A stretch of DNA of 64,000 nucleotides from Nitricoxidireducens sp046726235 (lineage in GTDB: Bacteria; Pseudomonadota; Gammaproteobacteria; Burkholderiales; Rhodocyclaceae), in contig JBKPAD010000013.1 in the NCBI GenBank assembly GCA_046726235.1, positions 1 through 64,000 on the forward strand, written 5' to 3'. Position 1 is the stretch's first letter. Every line of letters begins with the position of its first letter. Positions 1-8,228 of the stretch are shown piece after piece. The translations under genes were made by a program, and so were the position numbers. Below the pieces are notes generated by a model. The model saw only the letters and a program-made list of their open reading frames with translations, ran no database searches and was not told the origin of the DNA.

Positions 1-396
1 CGCCGTCACGGTCGAGAAGGTGACTTTCTCGCGGCTGCGCTTGCCGATCAGCCCGGTCACGGCGCGCAGGCCGCCCTTCAACATCGACAGGACGACGTTG
101 TCGCCTTCGGGCTTGGCCTGGTTGTAGGCGTAGTTCTCGACTTTGAGCTGGGAGTTCGGCCGCAGCACGACTTCGCTGGCGTCGGCGAACTTGATGCGGG
201 CGTAGGTCTCGGCCTCGGTGGTCAGGAGGTCACCTTCCTGCACGGCCGACTTGACCGACAGGAGCTTGGTGGTACCGTCCAGCCGCTTGACCGACAGGGT
301 GCCCGAGAGGTGCGTGACTTCGCCGGCCGCCTGCTGGGCCTGCGCACCGGCGGCGAGGCCCAGGGCCGCGGCCAACAGGATCAGTCGCTTAAGCAC
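1..396 (-). CDS. FecR-domain secreted protein (partial, C-terminus outside window)
   Basis: The visible 132 codons begin at GTG 396 and encode a signal peptide (MLKRLILLAAALGLAAGAQA) followed by a FecR-type region: an amino-terminal beta segment (GEVTHLSGTLSVKR), then AVQEGDLLTTEAETYARIKF and residues resembling the VVLRPNS turn seen in FecR-fold proteins. FecR domains in such exported proteins are thought to bind or scaffold surface components; iron signalling is not implied because no FecI or TonB receptor gene is visible. The start overlaps the stop of the upstream exoprotein gene by 8 bases (GTGCTTAA), so the two are almost certainly translationally coupled. The protein runs off the left edge, so its full domain content is unknown. 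Confidence 0.82.
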   Translation of the reverse strand, partial: MLKRLILLAAALGLAAGAQAQQAAGEVTHLSGTLSVKRLDGTTKLLSVKSAVQEGDLLTTEAETYARIKFADASEVVLRPNSQLKVENYAYNQAKPEGDNVVLSMLKGGLRAVTGLIGKRSREKVTFSTVTA

Positions 397-3300
397 TGCA
401 CTTGCCCACGGGTTTGGATTTCGCCTTGTCATCTTTCTTCTCGCCTGCATCGGCCTTCTTGTCGTCTTTCTTCTGGTCGTCCTTCTTTTCTTCCTTCTTC
501 TCTTCCTTGGCCGGCTCCTGTGTGCCGCTGGCCTGCTGCTCGCCGGAGGAGGAGGTCGAGCTTGAGGTGCTCGTGGAGCCGCTGCCCGAGTCGCCGGAGG
601 TGCTGGTGGTGGTCGAGCTGGTCGAGGACGAGGTGTCGCCCGACGTGGTGCCGCTCGTGGTGCCACTCGTGGTCGACGTCGTGGTGCCGGAGGTGCTGGT
701 GGTCGTGCTCGTCGTCGAGGACGAGGTGTCGCCGAACTGGCCCGCGGCCCCGCCCACGGTGCCGGAGCTGAGCGACGTGATGCCGCCGCTCGTGGTGGCG
801 GTCGTGGTGGTCGGCGGCGGGATGTTGGCCGTCGATGTGGTCGTGCTGCCCGAGGAGACGGAGTTCGCCGCGGTCGTCGTGGTCGTGGTGATGGTGTTGA
901 CGACGTCGGTGACCGCCTGGTTTACCGCGGCGATCGCGGCCACGCCATAGACGACGTTCAGGCCGGCACCTGCTGTCGCCGGGGTACCGTGGGCGCCGCG
1001 GAAGATTCCGCTGCCGTACGCGGCCGAAGTCATCGTCGTCGCGCCGTCGATGACGATTCCGTCCGCCGCGCGGGTCAGGAAACCGACGTTCGTCGCGTAG
1101 GTGCTGCCCGACTGGATGTAGGAATCTGAATAGCCGGTCGTATCGTTCAGATAGACGGCGGAGGTGGCGCCACCGAGGCCGAGGTTGACGTCGTAGGCTG
1201 CGACGAGAGAGGAACCGTTGTTGAGCCGGATGTCGCCGCCGGTATAGGCATAGATTCCGTTGCCTGCGGTCACCGAGCTTCCTGTCAGCGTGATGGCGCC
1301 GCCGCCGTATTTGTTCACGCCGCCCAGGTAGACGTTGGCGCTGGCGGCGATGGAACTGCCACTCACCGTCAGTCCGCCGACGGCGTTCAGGCCGACGTTG
1401 CGGGCAGCGGTAATGTTGTTGGCCGCCGCGATGGTCAGGGTGCCGTTCGCGTTGATGTACAGATCCGGGGTGCTGACGAGCGCCGTCGACGTGCTCGTGG
1501 CGACATTCTGGCCGGACAGCTTGATGTAGCGGTAGTTGGCGTCGTTGATGCCGGGCAGCATGGTCGCCAAGCTGCTCAACGTCAGATTGCCCGTCGTACC
1601 CAGGGTGGTCCCGCCGCGATTCGAGCTGAGGTTGTACGCGCCCGCCGTCATGTCGATGTCGTACGCCGAGACGTAGGTCAGTTCGGCGTGTCCGGACGTC
1701 GTGCTCTGGTCCGTCATGGACACGGACAGGGGCGCGAGGCTGGATCCGTTGCGCAGGCTGATGCCGCCGTAGCTCGCGGTGTTGTTCACCGTCGCCGACA
1801 TCGTCCGTGCACCGCCCGTCATGACGACATCGGCGCTGATCGCGATTCCGCCGCTGTCCGTCGTGCCGTTGGTACTGAGCAGTGTGATTCCTTGTGCGCT
1901 GATGTTCCCGGTGCCGGATCCGTTGTCGTCGAGGATTTGCTGCGCCGCATTGACGGTGACCGTACCGTTCACCGACGAAAGCGTTCCGAGCCCCACCGTG
2001 CCACCATAGCCATACGGGTTCGTCACATTGACGTTGATGGTGTGCACACCACCACTACCCGTCGATGTCATTGACGAGATGTGCGTCGAGGCGACGTTCT
2101 TGTAGTCGATCATGTCGGGCGACGTGATCGACACATTGCTTGCCTTGTTTTCGCCGGTGAGCGACACGTCCATCAGCGTATCGGTAGCGCTCGCCGTCAG
2201 GGTATTGGTCTCGATCCGCCCCGTTGGATCCTGGGTGATGCCTCCGTAACCGCTGAGGGTCACCGAGCCGGTGCTGCCGGTGCCGATGTAGGCCTTGCCC
2301 AGCGAAATCGTGTCGCCCGCCCCCGTCGTCGTCATCGATACCGATCCACCATAGCCGCCGAACGAGCCGATGCGGTCGCTCCACAGGTTGGCGCTGGAAA
2401 GGTTGATGTTCCCGCTGCTGCTGATCGTGACGTTGCTGGCGACTCGGTAGCCGCCGATCATAGCCATGGAGCCGCCGAACGAATTGGATGCCCCCCCCGT
2501 CATGGTCAGGCTGCCGACCGTCATGTTGATGGTGTTGGCGACGTCGGCTCCGATGATCGCAGGGTTGTACCAGATCGCGGCGCCGTAGATGTCGTAGCCG
2601 GCGGGCGCCGAGCCCGTGCCGCCTGCCAGCGTGACCGCACCGCTAACAGTGATGTTCTGAGTCGGCGCCGAGACGAAGGCGCCGCCGAAGGCTGCGGTGC
2701 CCCCATATAGGTAGAGCGAGGCTGCGCCGATCGTCTGCGTGCCGGTCTTCGATTCGATGCTGGCGGAATTATCGAGCTCCTCGATCTTGCCTCCGTAGAC
2801 GATCGTCGTTCCGCCCGACGTTCCTCCGTAAAGCGAAATACTGGCTCCGCCGCTGATCGTCTGGGTGCCGGCTCCCTGGTTCTCGATGCGGGCCGAGTTG
2901 CTGTTACCGCCGCTGCCGCCATAGAGATTCAGGGTTCCGCCGCCGGTGAAGGTAAACGACTGGTTACCGCTGCCGTGGTTCTCTATGGCCGCCGAGTTGC
3001 TGCTGCAGGAGCCGCTTCCGCACTGACCGGTCCAGAGCCCTGCAGGAATGACGCCGTCGCCGCTGCCACCCCGGACATCGACCGTTCCGTTGCTCTGCAT
3101 GTCGAACGTCTGGCTACCGCTGCCAAAGCTCTCGATGGCGACGTAACCGCCGTAGGCGCCGGCAACGTTGCTCCCCTGCATATAGATGCCGTTCCCCGCC
3201 CCCGCGCCGCCCCGCAAGGTATAGGTTTGGGTGCCGTTGGTTCGAATCAGCGCCTGCTTGCCGACGTTGTTCGCAACGCCGTAGGCGTTCAGCGAAATCT

Positions 3301-5137
3301 TGTTGTCGACGCGCATCGAGAGCGTGCCGGTGCCCATGTCGATGATGGCCGAACCCGCGGCACTGGCGGCAAGCTTGATTTCGTCCGGCGAGAACAGCAG
3401 GACGCTTCCATTTGAAACGATGCCGCCGCCGCCATTGATGACGATGTTCTTGCCGATGCCGGAACCGTAAGCGACCGTGTCGATGGATGAAAGGTTGCTA
3501 TTCCACCCAGAGTTGATGTAGATGTTTCCGCTACCGTAGTTCCCGAAGACCGCATTAATATTCACCGAGCCATGCGCGAGAAGCGTAAGGCCGTTGCCGC
3601 TCGAATAACCAGCACCATACCAAGTGTTGGGTGTGTAGCTGCCATGGCTCGTCGTGATGTCGTATAAGCCCGGACTAGCGCTGATCGTTATGTCGCCGTT
3701 GCCGCCGCCGCTTCCCGTCGTCGTGATCGTGACCCAATTCGAATTCAACAAGGCTTGTATGTTGTCCCACCCGATCTTCGTCGAATTTGAAGTCGAGTTG
3801 GCGAACACTCGGTTTACGTCGAAGCTGCCGCCGTAGTAGTCGGCCGTGTTCCCGGCGACGATCTCCACGTTGCTCGGATCGAGCAGCAACTGGCCGGTCT
3901 TTCCCTTCTGCGCGGAAGTATCGACTTTGGCACCGAATTCGAGAACGCGATGGCCCGACGTCTCGACCAAGCCGCCATCACCGCCGTTCGCCCCGCCGCG
4001 CGCCGAGATCGTGCCGTACGCCCGCGTCGTGTCGTCCGCCCAGACGATCACCTTGCCGCCGTCGCCGTCGTCGGTGGCGTCGGCCTTGATGCTGGCATCC
4101 TTGCCGAAGTAGGTGACGGTGGCGTTCTGCACCTCCGGGTTCTTGCCCTGGTAGTCGCCGCCGACGAGCACGGTGCCGCCGCCGTTCGTGCCGCTGACGT
4201 CGATCTGCGCCTGGTCCATGACGCCGACGCGTTCGCCGAGGACTTCGACCTTGCCGCCCTTGGTGCCGGTGGCGACGATGCGTCCGGCGCCGTCGACGTA
4301 GGCGTCCTTGCTGGCCTTGAGGAAGATGCGCCCGCCGTCAGAGACGACGCTCGAGGCGTTGAGCGTGCCGGAGTTCCTGACGATGACGCCGGCCATGCCG
4401 ATGCGGCCGGCGGTAGCGACGATCTCGCCGAGGTTGGTGGCGTTGCCTTCGGCGCCGGTGACTTCGACCTTGACGCCGGGCGTGCCGGTGTCGATGAGGT
4501 TCACGGTCTGGCCGGCGGCGAGGATGGTTTCGCCGCCCGGGGTCTCGATGAGGCCTTCGTTGCTGACGTTGGCGCCGACCAGATACACGGAGCCGCCGGA
4601 ACTGGTCTTGATGGTGCCCTGGTTGATGATGTCGCCGGCGCCCGCCACGCCGGTGAGCGAGGTCAGGCGCGCGGCCATGAAGTCTTCGAGGCGCACGGCC
4701 ATCGAGGTGGCGAGGAAGCCGGCGGTGTCGATGACGGCGCCCTTGCCGATCAGCGCGCCGGCGGCGTTCTGCAGCCAGAACTGGCCGTTGGAGTAGATCG
4801 AGCCGTCGATGACGGATTTTTCGAGCACGCCGCCCGCGCCGGGCACGACGCGCAGCAGGAACAGGCTCGACGAGGAAGGCTGGAGTACGCGCAGCTGCTC
4901 GTTGGCGAGCACGTTGAAGCGCTGCTGCGCTTCGGCGAGCGTGCGGCCGGTCGTCGTGGTGAGCGTCAGGACGCTGCCGCTCTGGCTGGCGGTGTAGGCG
5001 CCGGTGACTGCGGTGAGGTTGTTCGCATCGAGCGCCCATGCCGGCGCCCCGGCAAAGCACGAGGCGACCGCGACGGTCAACAGGCGCTTGGGAGAGCGGG
5101 GTTGCCGCGAAAGAGCGGCGGTGTCATTGCGAACCAT
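389..5137 (-). CDS. Filamentous haemagglutinin-type (two-partner secretion) exoprotein
   Basis: This 1582-residue protein starts at ATG 5137 behind a GGAG site. Residues 1-36 are a long signal peptide with an Ala-Trp-Ala end. Residues about 37-200 form a TPS/haemagglutination-activity domain, with a degenerate form of the usual NPNG-type segment (LQNAAGALIGKG) and GFLATS. A typical LLLDPSNVEI motif lies near residue 415. The central part is rich in Gly, Ser, Thr and Asn with repeating S-I-x-L/G-G motifs, as expected for a right-handed beta-helix. The C-terminal ~130 residues are first Ser/Thr-rich and then highly charged (Lys, Glu, Asp), ending GKCSA. Such proteins are exported by a TpsB porin and act as adhesins or biofilm factors. 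No TpsB gene is visible here; it may lie beyond position 1. Confidence 0.88.
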   Translation of the reverse strand: MVRNDTAALSRQPRSPKRLLTVAVASCFAGAPAWALDANNLTAVTGAYTASQSGSVLTLTTTTGRTLAEAQQRFNVLANEQLRVLQPSSSSLFLLRVVPGAGGVLEKSVIDGSIYSNGQFWLQNAAGALIGKGAVIDTAGFLATSMAVRLEDFMAARLTSLTGVAGAGDIINQGTIKTSSGGSVYLVGANVSNEGLIETPGGETILAAGQTVNLIDTGTPGVKVEVTGAEGNATNLGEIVATAGRIGMAGVIVRNSGTLNASSVVSDGGRIFLKASKDAYVDGAGRIVATGTKGGKVEVLGERVGVMDQAQIDVSGTNGGGTVLVGGDYQGKNPEVQNATVTYFGKDASIKADATDDGDGGKVIVWADDTTRAYGTISARGGANGGDGGLVETSGHRVLEFGAKVDTSAQKGKTGQLLLDPSNVEIVAGNTADYYGGSFDVNRVFANSTSNSTKIGWDNIQALLNSNWVTITTTGSGGGNGDITISASPGLYDITTSHGSYTPNTWYGAGYSSGNGLTLLAHGSVNINAVFGNYGSGNIYINSGWNSNLSSIDTVAYGSGIGKNIVINGGGGIVSNGSVLLFSPDEIKLAASAAGSAIIDMGTGTLSMRVDNKISLNAYGVANNVGKQALIRTNGTQTYTLRGGAGAGNGIYMQGSNVAGAYGGYVAIESFGSGSQTFDMQSNGTVDVRGGSGDGVIPAGLWTGQCGSGSCSSNSAAIENHGSGNQSFTFTGGGTLNLYGGSGGNSNSARIENQGAGTQTISGGASISLYGGTSGGTTIVYGGKIEELDNSASIESKTGTQTIGAASLYLYGGTAAFGGAFVSAPTQNITVSGAVTLAGGTGSAPAGYDIYGAAIWYNPAIIGADVANTINMTVGSLTMTGGASNSFGGSMAMIGGYRVASNVTISSSGNINLSSANLWSDRIGSFGGYGGSVSMTTTGAGDTISLGKAYIGTGSTGSVTLSGYGGITQDPTGRIETNTLTASATDTLMDVSLTGENKASNVSITSPDMIDYKNVASTHISSMTSTGSGGVHTINVNVTNPYGYGGTVGLGTLSSVNGTVTVNAAQQILDDNGSGTGNISAQGITLLSTNGTTDSGGIAISADVVMTGGARTMSATVNNTASYGGISLRNGSSLAPLSVSMTDQSTTSGHAELTYVSAYDIDMTAGAYNLSSNRGGTTLGTTGNLTLSSLATMLPGINDANYRYIKLSGQNVATSTSTALVSTPDLYINANGTLTIAAANNITAARNVGLNAVGGLTVSGSSIAASANVYLGGVNKYGGGAITLTGSSVTAGNGIYAYTGGDIRLNNGSSLVAAYDVNLGLGGATSAVYLNDTTGYSDSYIQSGSTYATNVGFLTRAADGIVIDGATTMTSAAYGSGIFRGAHGTPATAGAGLNVVYGVAAIAAVNQAVTDVVNTITTTTTTAANSVSSGSTTTSTANIPPPTTTTATTSGGITSLSSGTVGGAAGQFGDTSSSTTSTTTSTSGTTTSTTSGTTSGTTSGDTSSSTSSTTTSTSGDSGSGSTSTSSSTSSSGEQQASGTQEPAKEEKKEEKKDDQKKDDKKADAGEKKDDKAKSKPVGKCSA

Positions 5138-5393
5138 CTCAGCTCCGTGGAGAGGTGAATGCCAAATTCGGATGACCCGCCGCGTTGCGTGGTCGAGGCG
5201 CGGTGGATTGTATAGGTCGAAAGTGGCGCTGCCGATCGGTTATGCCCGACCTAGCCGGTGATGTCCTAGCGGCCCCGAATTCTGTGGTTCCTTCCGCCTA
5301 TGCCAGCGTCGCATCCTCGGGGAGCTTTCGCCGCGCGGGCAGCGATGCGCCGGGTTTGTGGGATCATTGACCACCCTCAGAACAAGCCACGAC
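5138..5393. other. Divergent intergenic region upstream of the exoprotein gene
   Basis: This 256-base stretch separates the minus-strand exoprotein gene from the plus-strand small membrane protein gene and should hold both promoters. A TACAAT-like hexamer can be read on the minus strand near 5210, but I cannot pair it with a good -35. Overlapping open frames here have no start signal or recognisable product and I do not call a gene. Confidence 0.4.
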
Positions 5394-5618
5394 ATGAAGC
5401 CCCACCACTGGCCCTGGACCTTCGTCTTTTTCACCGCCCTCGGCATCCTCCTGCTGCTCGCCGGCTTTGCGGCGCTGGCAGGCATGCTGCGCGGCACGCA
5501 TCCGCTGTTCAACGACGACATGGCAGGGTGGGTGCTGATCGTGTCGGCGATCGCGTCCGTCCTTACCGGCGCGTTTCCGCTGGTGCTGCGGCGGCTCGCC
5601 GAGAAGGAAGGCGCTTGA
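5394..5618 (+). CDS. Small membrane protein with two predicted transmembrane helices
   Basis: A 74-residue protein beginning MKPHHWPWTF. Two hydrophobic stretches (about residues 9-29 and 41-60) flank a short loop (RGTHPLFNDD), and the tail is basic (LRRLAEKEG). I do not recognise the family. I chose ATG 5394 rather than the upstream ATG 5358 because the first hydrophobic segment then starts close to the N-terminus. Its TGA stop overlaps the proposed TTG start of the following methyltransferase gene, suggesting co-translation. Confidence 0.6.
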   Translation: MKPHHWPWTFVFFTALGILLLLAGFAALAGMLRGTHPLFNDDMAGWVLIVSAIASVLTGAFPLVLRRLAEKEGA

Positions 5619-6349
5619 CGGCCGACCACTTCTCCGGCGCGACGACGGACTACGCCAGGTTCCGCCCCGGGTATCCCGCCGCGCTGTTCGACTGGGTCGC
5701 GGCGCAGACTTCCGCGCACGACCTCGCCTGGGACTGCGGCTGCGGCAACGGGCAGGCGTCGGTTCCGCTGGCGGAGCGCTACGCGCGCGTCGTCGGCACC
5801 GATCTCTCGGCGCGGCAGGTCGCGCAGGCCACGCCGCATCCGCGCATCGAGTACCGCGCGGCGCCGGCCGAGGCGAGCGGACTGGCCGACGGGTCGTGCG
5901 ACCTGATCGTCGTCGCGCAGGCATTGCACTGGTTCGACTTCGACCGCTTCCACGCCGAGGCGAAGCGCGTGCTGAAGCCCGGCGGCGTGCTGGTGGCTTG
6001 GACCTACCAGCTGCTGCGCGCCGAGCCGGGCCTCGACGAAATTTTCCGCGACTACCACGACCGCGTGCTGGCCTCGTGGTGGCCGGCGGAGCGCAAGTGG
6101 GTCGACGACGGCTACCGCACGCTGCCCTTCCCGTTCGAGGAGATCACCGCGCCGGCCTTCGAGATCCGGCTCTCCTGGACGCTCGACGACCTGCTCGCCT
6201 ACCTGCGCACCTGGACGTCGACGCGCTACCTGTCGCAGGCCGAGAACCGCGACCCGACGCTGCCGCTCGGCGAGCTGCTGCGCCCGGCGTGGGGCGACGG
6301 CGAGCGCGAGATCGTCTGGCCGATCGCCGTGAGGGCCGGGCGTGTCTGA
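5615..6349 (+). CDS. Class I SAM-dependent methyltransferase
   Basis: A 244-residue protein with the Rossmann-type methyltransferase fold: motif I reads LAWDCGCGNGQASVPLA, motif II ends in VVGTDLS, and motif IV is CDLIVVAQALHWFD, followed by RVLKPGGVLVAWTY. This matches the Methyltransf_11 type; the HWF after motif IV is typical of the trans-aconitate/ubiquinone-methyltransferase-like group, but the substrate cannot be told from sequence. The start is inferred as TTG 5615, overlapping the upstream stop, because the conserved HFSGATTDYARFRPGYP segment begins right after it. It overlaps the next gene (srkA) by 8 bases. Confidence 0.83.
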   Translation: MTADHFSGATTDYARFRPGYPAALFDWVAAQTSAHDLAWDCGCGNGQASVPLAERYARVVGTDLSARQVAQATPHPRIEYRAAPAEASGLADGSCDLIVVAQALHWFDFDRFHAEAKRVLKPGGVLVAWTYQLLRAEPGLDEIFRDYHDRVLASWWPAERKWVDDGYRTLPFPFEEITAPAFEIRLSWTLDDLLAYLRTWTSTRYLSQAENRDPTLPLGELLRPAWGDGEREIVWPIAVRAGRV

Positions 6350-7325
6350 CGGCACGCCCTACGCCGGCCTCACGCCCGACCGTGTGCTCGATGCGGTCGA
6401 CAGCACGGGCTTGCGCTGCGACGGCCGGCTGCTGACGCTCAACAGCTTCGAGAATCGCGTCTATCAGCTTGGCCTCGAGGACGGCAGCCAGGTGGTCGCG
6501 AAGTTCTATCGCGCCAACCGCTGGAGCGACGAAGCGATCCGCGAGGAGCACGCCTTCACGCTCGAACTCGCGGCGCGCGAGATTCCCGCCGTGCCGCCGC
6601 GCGCGTTCGACGGCAACACGCTCTGCCGGCACGAGGACCTGCGCTTCGCCGTCTTCCCGCGCCAGGGCGGCCGCGCGCCCGAGTTCGACCGGCCCGAGGT
6701 GCTCGAATGGATGGGCCGCTTCCTCGGCCGCATCCACGCCGTCGGCGAGATCGCCGACTTCGCGCAACGCCCCGCCCTCGACATCGAAACCTTCGGCGAC
6801 GAGCCGCGCGACTTCATCCTCGACGCCGGCTTCGTGCCGGAGGATCTCGTCGACGTCTGGCAGGGCGTCGTCGACCAGGCGCTCGAAGGCGTCGAGCGCG
6901 CCTACGAGCGTGCCGGCGACGTGCGCACGCTGCGCCTGCACGGTGACTGCCATCAGGGCAACGTGCTGTGGACCGACGAGGGCCCGCACTTCGTCGACTT
7001 CGACGACGCCCGCACCGGGCCGGCGGTGCAGGACTTGTGGATGCTGTTGTCGGGAGAACCGGAGGCGATGGGCCGCCAGCTCGGCCAGCTGCTGCGCGGC
7101 TACGAGCAGTTCCGCGAGTTCGACGATCGCGAGCTGCATCTCGTCGAGGCGCTGCGCACGTTGCGCCTGATCCACTACAGCGGCTGGATTGCGCGCCGCT
7201 GGGACGACCCGGCCTTTCCCGCCGCCTTCCCGTGGTTCGGCACGCCGCGCTACTGGCAGGACCGCATCCTCGAACTGCGCGAGCAGATCGCACTCTTGGA
7301 CGAGTCGCCGATCCGGCCGGCGTGA
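6342..7325 (+). CDS. srkA: SrkA/YihE-type stress response serine/threonine protein kinase
   Basis: 327 residues, the usual length for SrkA (formerly YihE/RdoA). It has an APH/choline-kinase-like fold: N-terminal NSFENRVYQLGLEDGS glycine-loop region, VVAKFYRANRWS carrying the ATP-binding lysine, the catalytic loop LHGDCHQGNVLW near residue 200, and the metal-binding segment FVDFDDA near residue 218. In Escherichia coli this cytoplasmic kinase protects against stress-induced death linked to the MazEF system and is controlled with the envelope stress response. It overlaps the methyltransferase gene, and msrA follows after 36 bases, giving a small stress-protection group. Confidence 0.92.
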   Translation: MSDGTPYAGLTPDRVLDAVDSTGLRCDGRLLTLNSFENRVYQLGLEDGSQVVAKFYRANRWSDEAIREEHAFTLELAAREIPAVPPRAFDGNTLCRHEDLRFAVFPRQGGRAPEFDRPEVLEWMGRFLGRIHAVGEIADFAQRPALDIETFGDEPRDFILDAGFVPEDLVDVWQGVVDQALEGVERAYERAGDVRTLRLHGDCHQGNVLWTDEGPHFVDFDDARTGPAVQDLWMLLSGEPEAMGRQLGQLLRGYEQFREFDDRELHLVEALRTLRLIHYSGWIARRWDDPAFPAAFPWFGTPRYWQDRILELREQIALLDESPIRPA

Positions 7326-7341
7326 TCCATAATCGGATCAC
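7322..7341. promoter_or_regulatory. Seven-base inverted repeat around a CATAAT hexamer upstream of msrA
   Basis: Arms GTGATCC (7322-7328) and GGATCAC (7335-7341) are perfect complements separated by six bases. The spacer and left arm end contain CATAAT (7328-7333), a plausible -10 for msrA whose ATG is at 7362. No good -35 is visible. It could be an operator overlapping the msrA promoter, or a weak hairpin after srkA. Confidence 0.35.
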
Positions 7342-7361
7342 CCTTCGCAAGGAGTTCGACG

Positions 7362-7892
7362 ATGGAAACCGCAACCCTCGGCGGCGGCTGCTTCTGGTGT
7401 CTCGAGGCGGCGTTGCGTCAACTCGACGGCGTGGAGTCGGTGGTTTCGGGCTACGCCGGCGGGCACGTCGAGCACCCGAGCTACCGCGAGGTCTGCGACG
7501 GCAATACGGGACACGCCGAGGTCGTCCAGGTCCGCTTCGATCCGGAAGTGATCGACTACGGCACGCTGCTCAAGGCCTTCTTCGCGATCCATGACCCGAC
7601 GACGCGCGACCGCCAGGGCAACGACGTCGGCCCGCAGTACCGCTCGGTGATCTTCACGCACTCGGAGGAGCAGGCGGGCATCGCGCGCCGCACCATCACC
7701 GAACTGGAGAACCTGCGCATCTGGCCCGACCCGATCGTGACGGAGGTGCGCTCCGCGCCGGCCTTCTGGCCCGCGGAGGACTACCACCAGGACTACCTCG
7801 CGAACAACCCTGCGCAGCCCTACTGCGTGGCGGTCGTGGCGCCCAAGGCCGCCAAGCTGCGCAAGCTGTTCGCCGAGCGCCTAAAACACTGA
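7362..7892 (+). CDS. msrA: Peptide methionine-S-sulfoxide reductase MsrA
   Basis: 176 residues with the diagnostic GGGCFWC motif at residues 7-13; Cys10 is the catalytic sulfenic-acid cysteine and Cys13 lies close by. Other family signatures are SGYAGGHVEHPSYREVC, GHAEVVQVRFDP, DPTTRDRQGNDVGPQYRS and the C-terminal EDYHQDYLANNP. The enzyme reduces methionine (S)-sulfoxide in proteins using thioredoxin. A clear ribosome site (AAGGAG, 7349-7354) supports ATG 7362. The 3' end overlaps the convergent DUF1059 gene by 12 bases. Confidence 0.97.
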   Translation: METATLGGGCFWCLEAALRQLDGVESVVSGYAGGHVEHPSYREVCDGNTGHAEVVQVRFDPEVIDYGTLLKAFFAIHDPTTRDRQGNDVGPQYRSVIFTHSEEQAGIARRTITELENLRIWPDPIVTEVRSAPAFWPAEDYHQDYLANNPAQPYCVAVVAPKAAKLRKLFAERLKH

Positions 7893-8108
7893 CTCGGGCT
7901 CGCGCTCGGGTGTCGCCTCGGCCGGCATGCCGGGCTTCACCATCTTGGCGATCTCGCGGCGCAGTTCCACGGAGTCGGTGTGCCCGTGCACGGCACAGGC
8001 GTGCTGCACCGCCGCCTCGATCAGTTCCTGGTCCGAGTCGGCGCTGATCGCGATGCTGCATTCGGACTTGCTCGGCGATTCGCGGCAATCGATGTACTTG
8101 CGGGGCAT
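7881..8108 (-). CDS. DUF1059 family small protein
   Basis: 75 residues starting MPRKYIDCRESPSKSECSIAI. The pattern of an early DCR segment, an S-x-C-x-x-x-I-x-A-D strand, a helix EEL/QELIEAAVQHACAVHGHTDS and the end REIAKMV is typical of the DUF1059 family. A strong ribosome site (AGGAGGAGA) precedes ATG 8108. A larger in-frame reading frame extends upstream to 9188 but is antisense to the esterase gene and is rejected. The function of DUF1059 proteins is unknown. Confidence 0.8.
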   Translation of the reverse strand: MPRKYIDCRESPSKSECSIAISADSDQELIEAAVQHACAVHGHTDSVELRREIAKMVKPGMPAEATPEREPESVF

Positions 8109-8228
8109 GGCTGTCTCCTCCTGAAACGCATGCAAGAATGCTAGCGGGGTGCGGGCGACGTTACCGTCATGCTGCGCGCACAAGCACGGAATGCCGGTTG
8201 CCGGCGCGTCCGTACCAAGGAGATACCC

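Noticed and set aside
550..760. Possible tandem repeat array or CRISPR-like repeat
   Set aside because: The repetition is the Ser/Thr/Gly coding tract of the exoprotein C-terminus, with no unique spacers.
3950..5158. Plus-strand frame of 402 codons antisense to the exoprotein
   Set aside because: Low-complexity Ala/Asp/Gly/Val product; the minus-strand exoprotein has signal peptide, TPS motifs and ribosome site.
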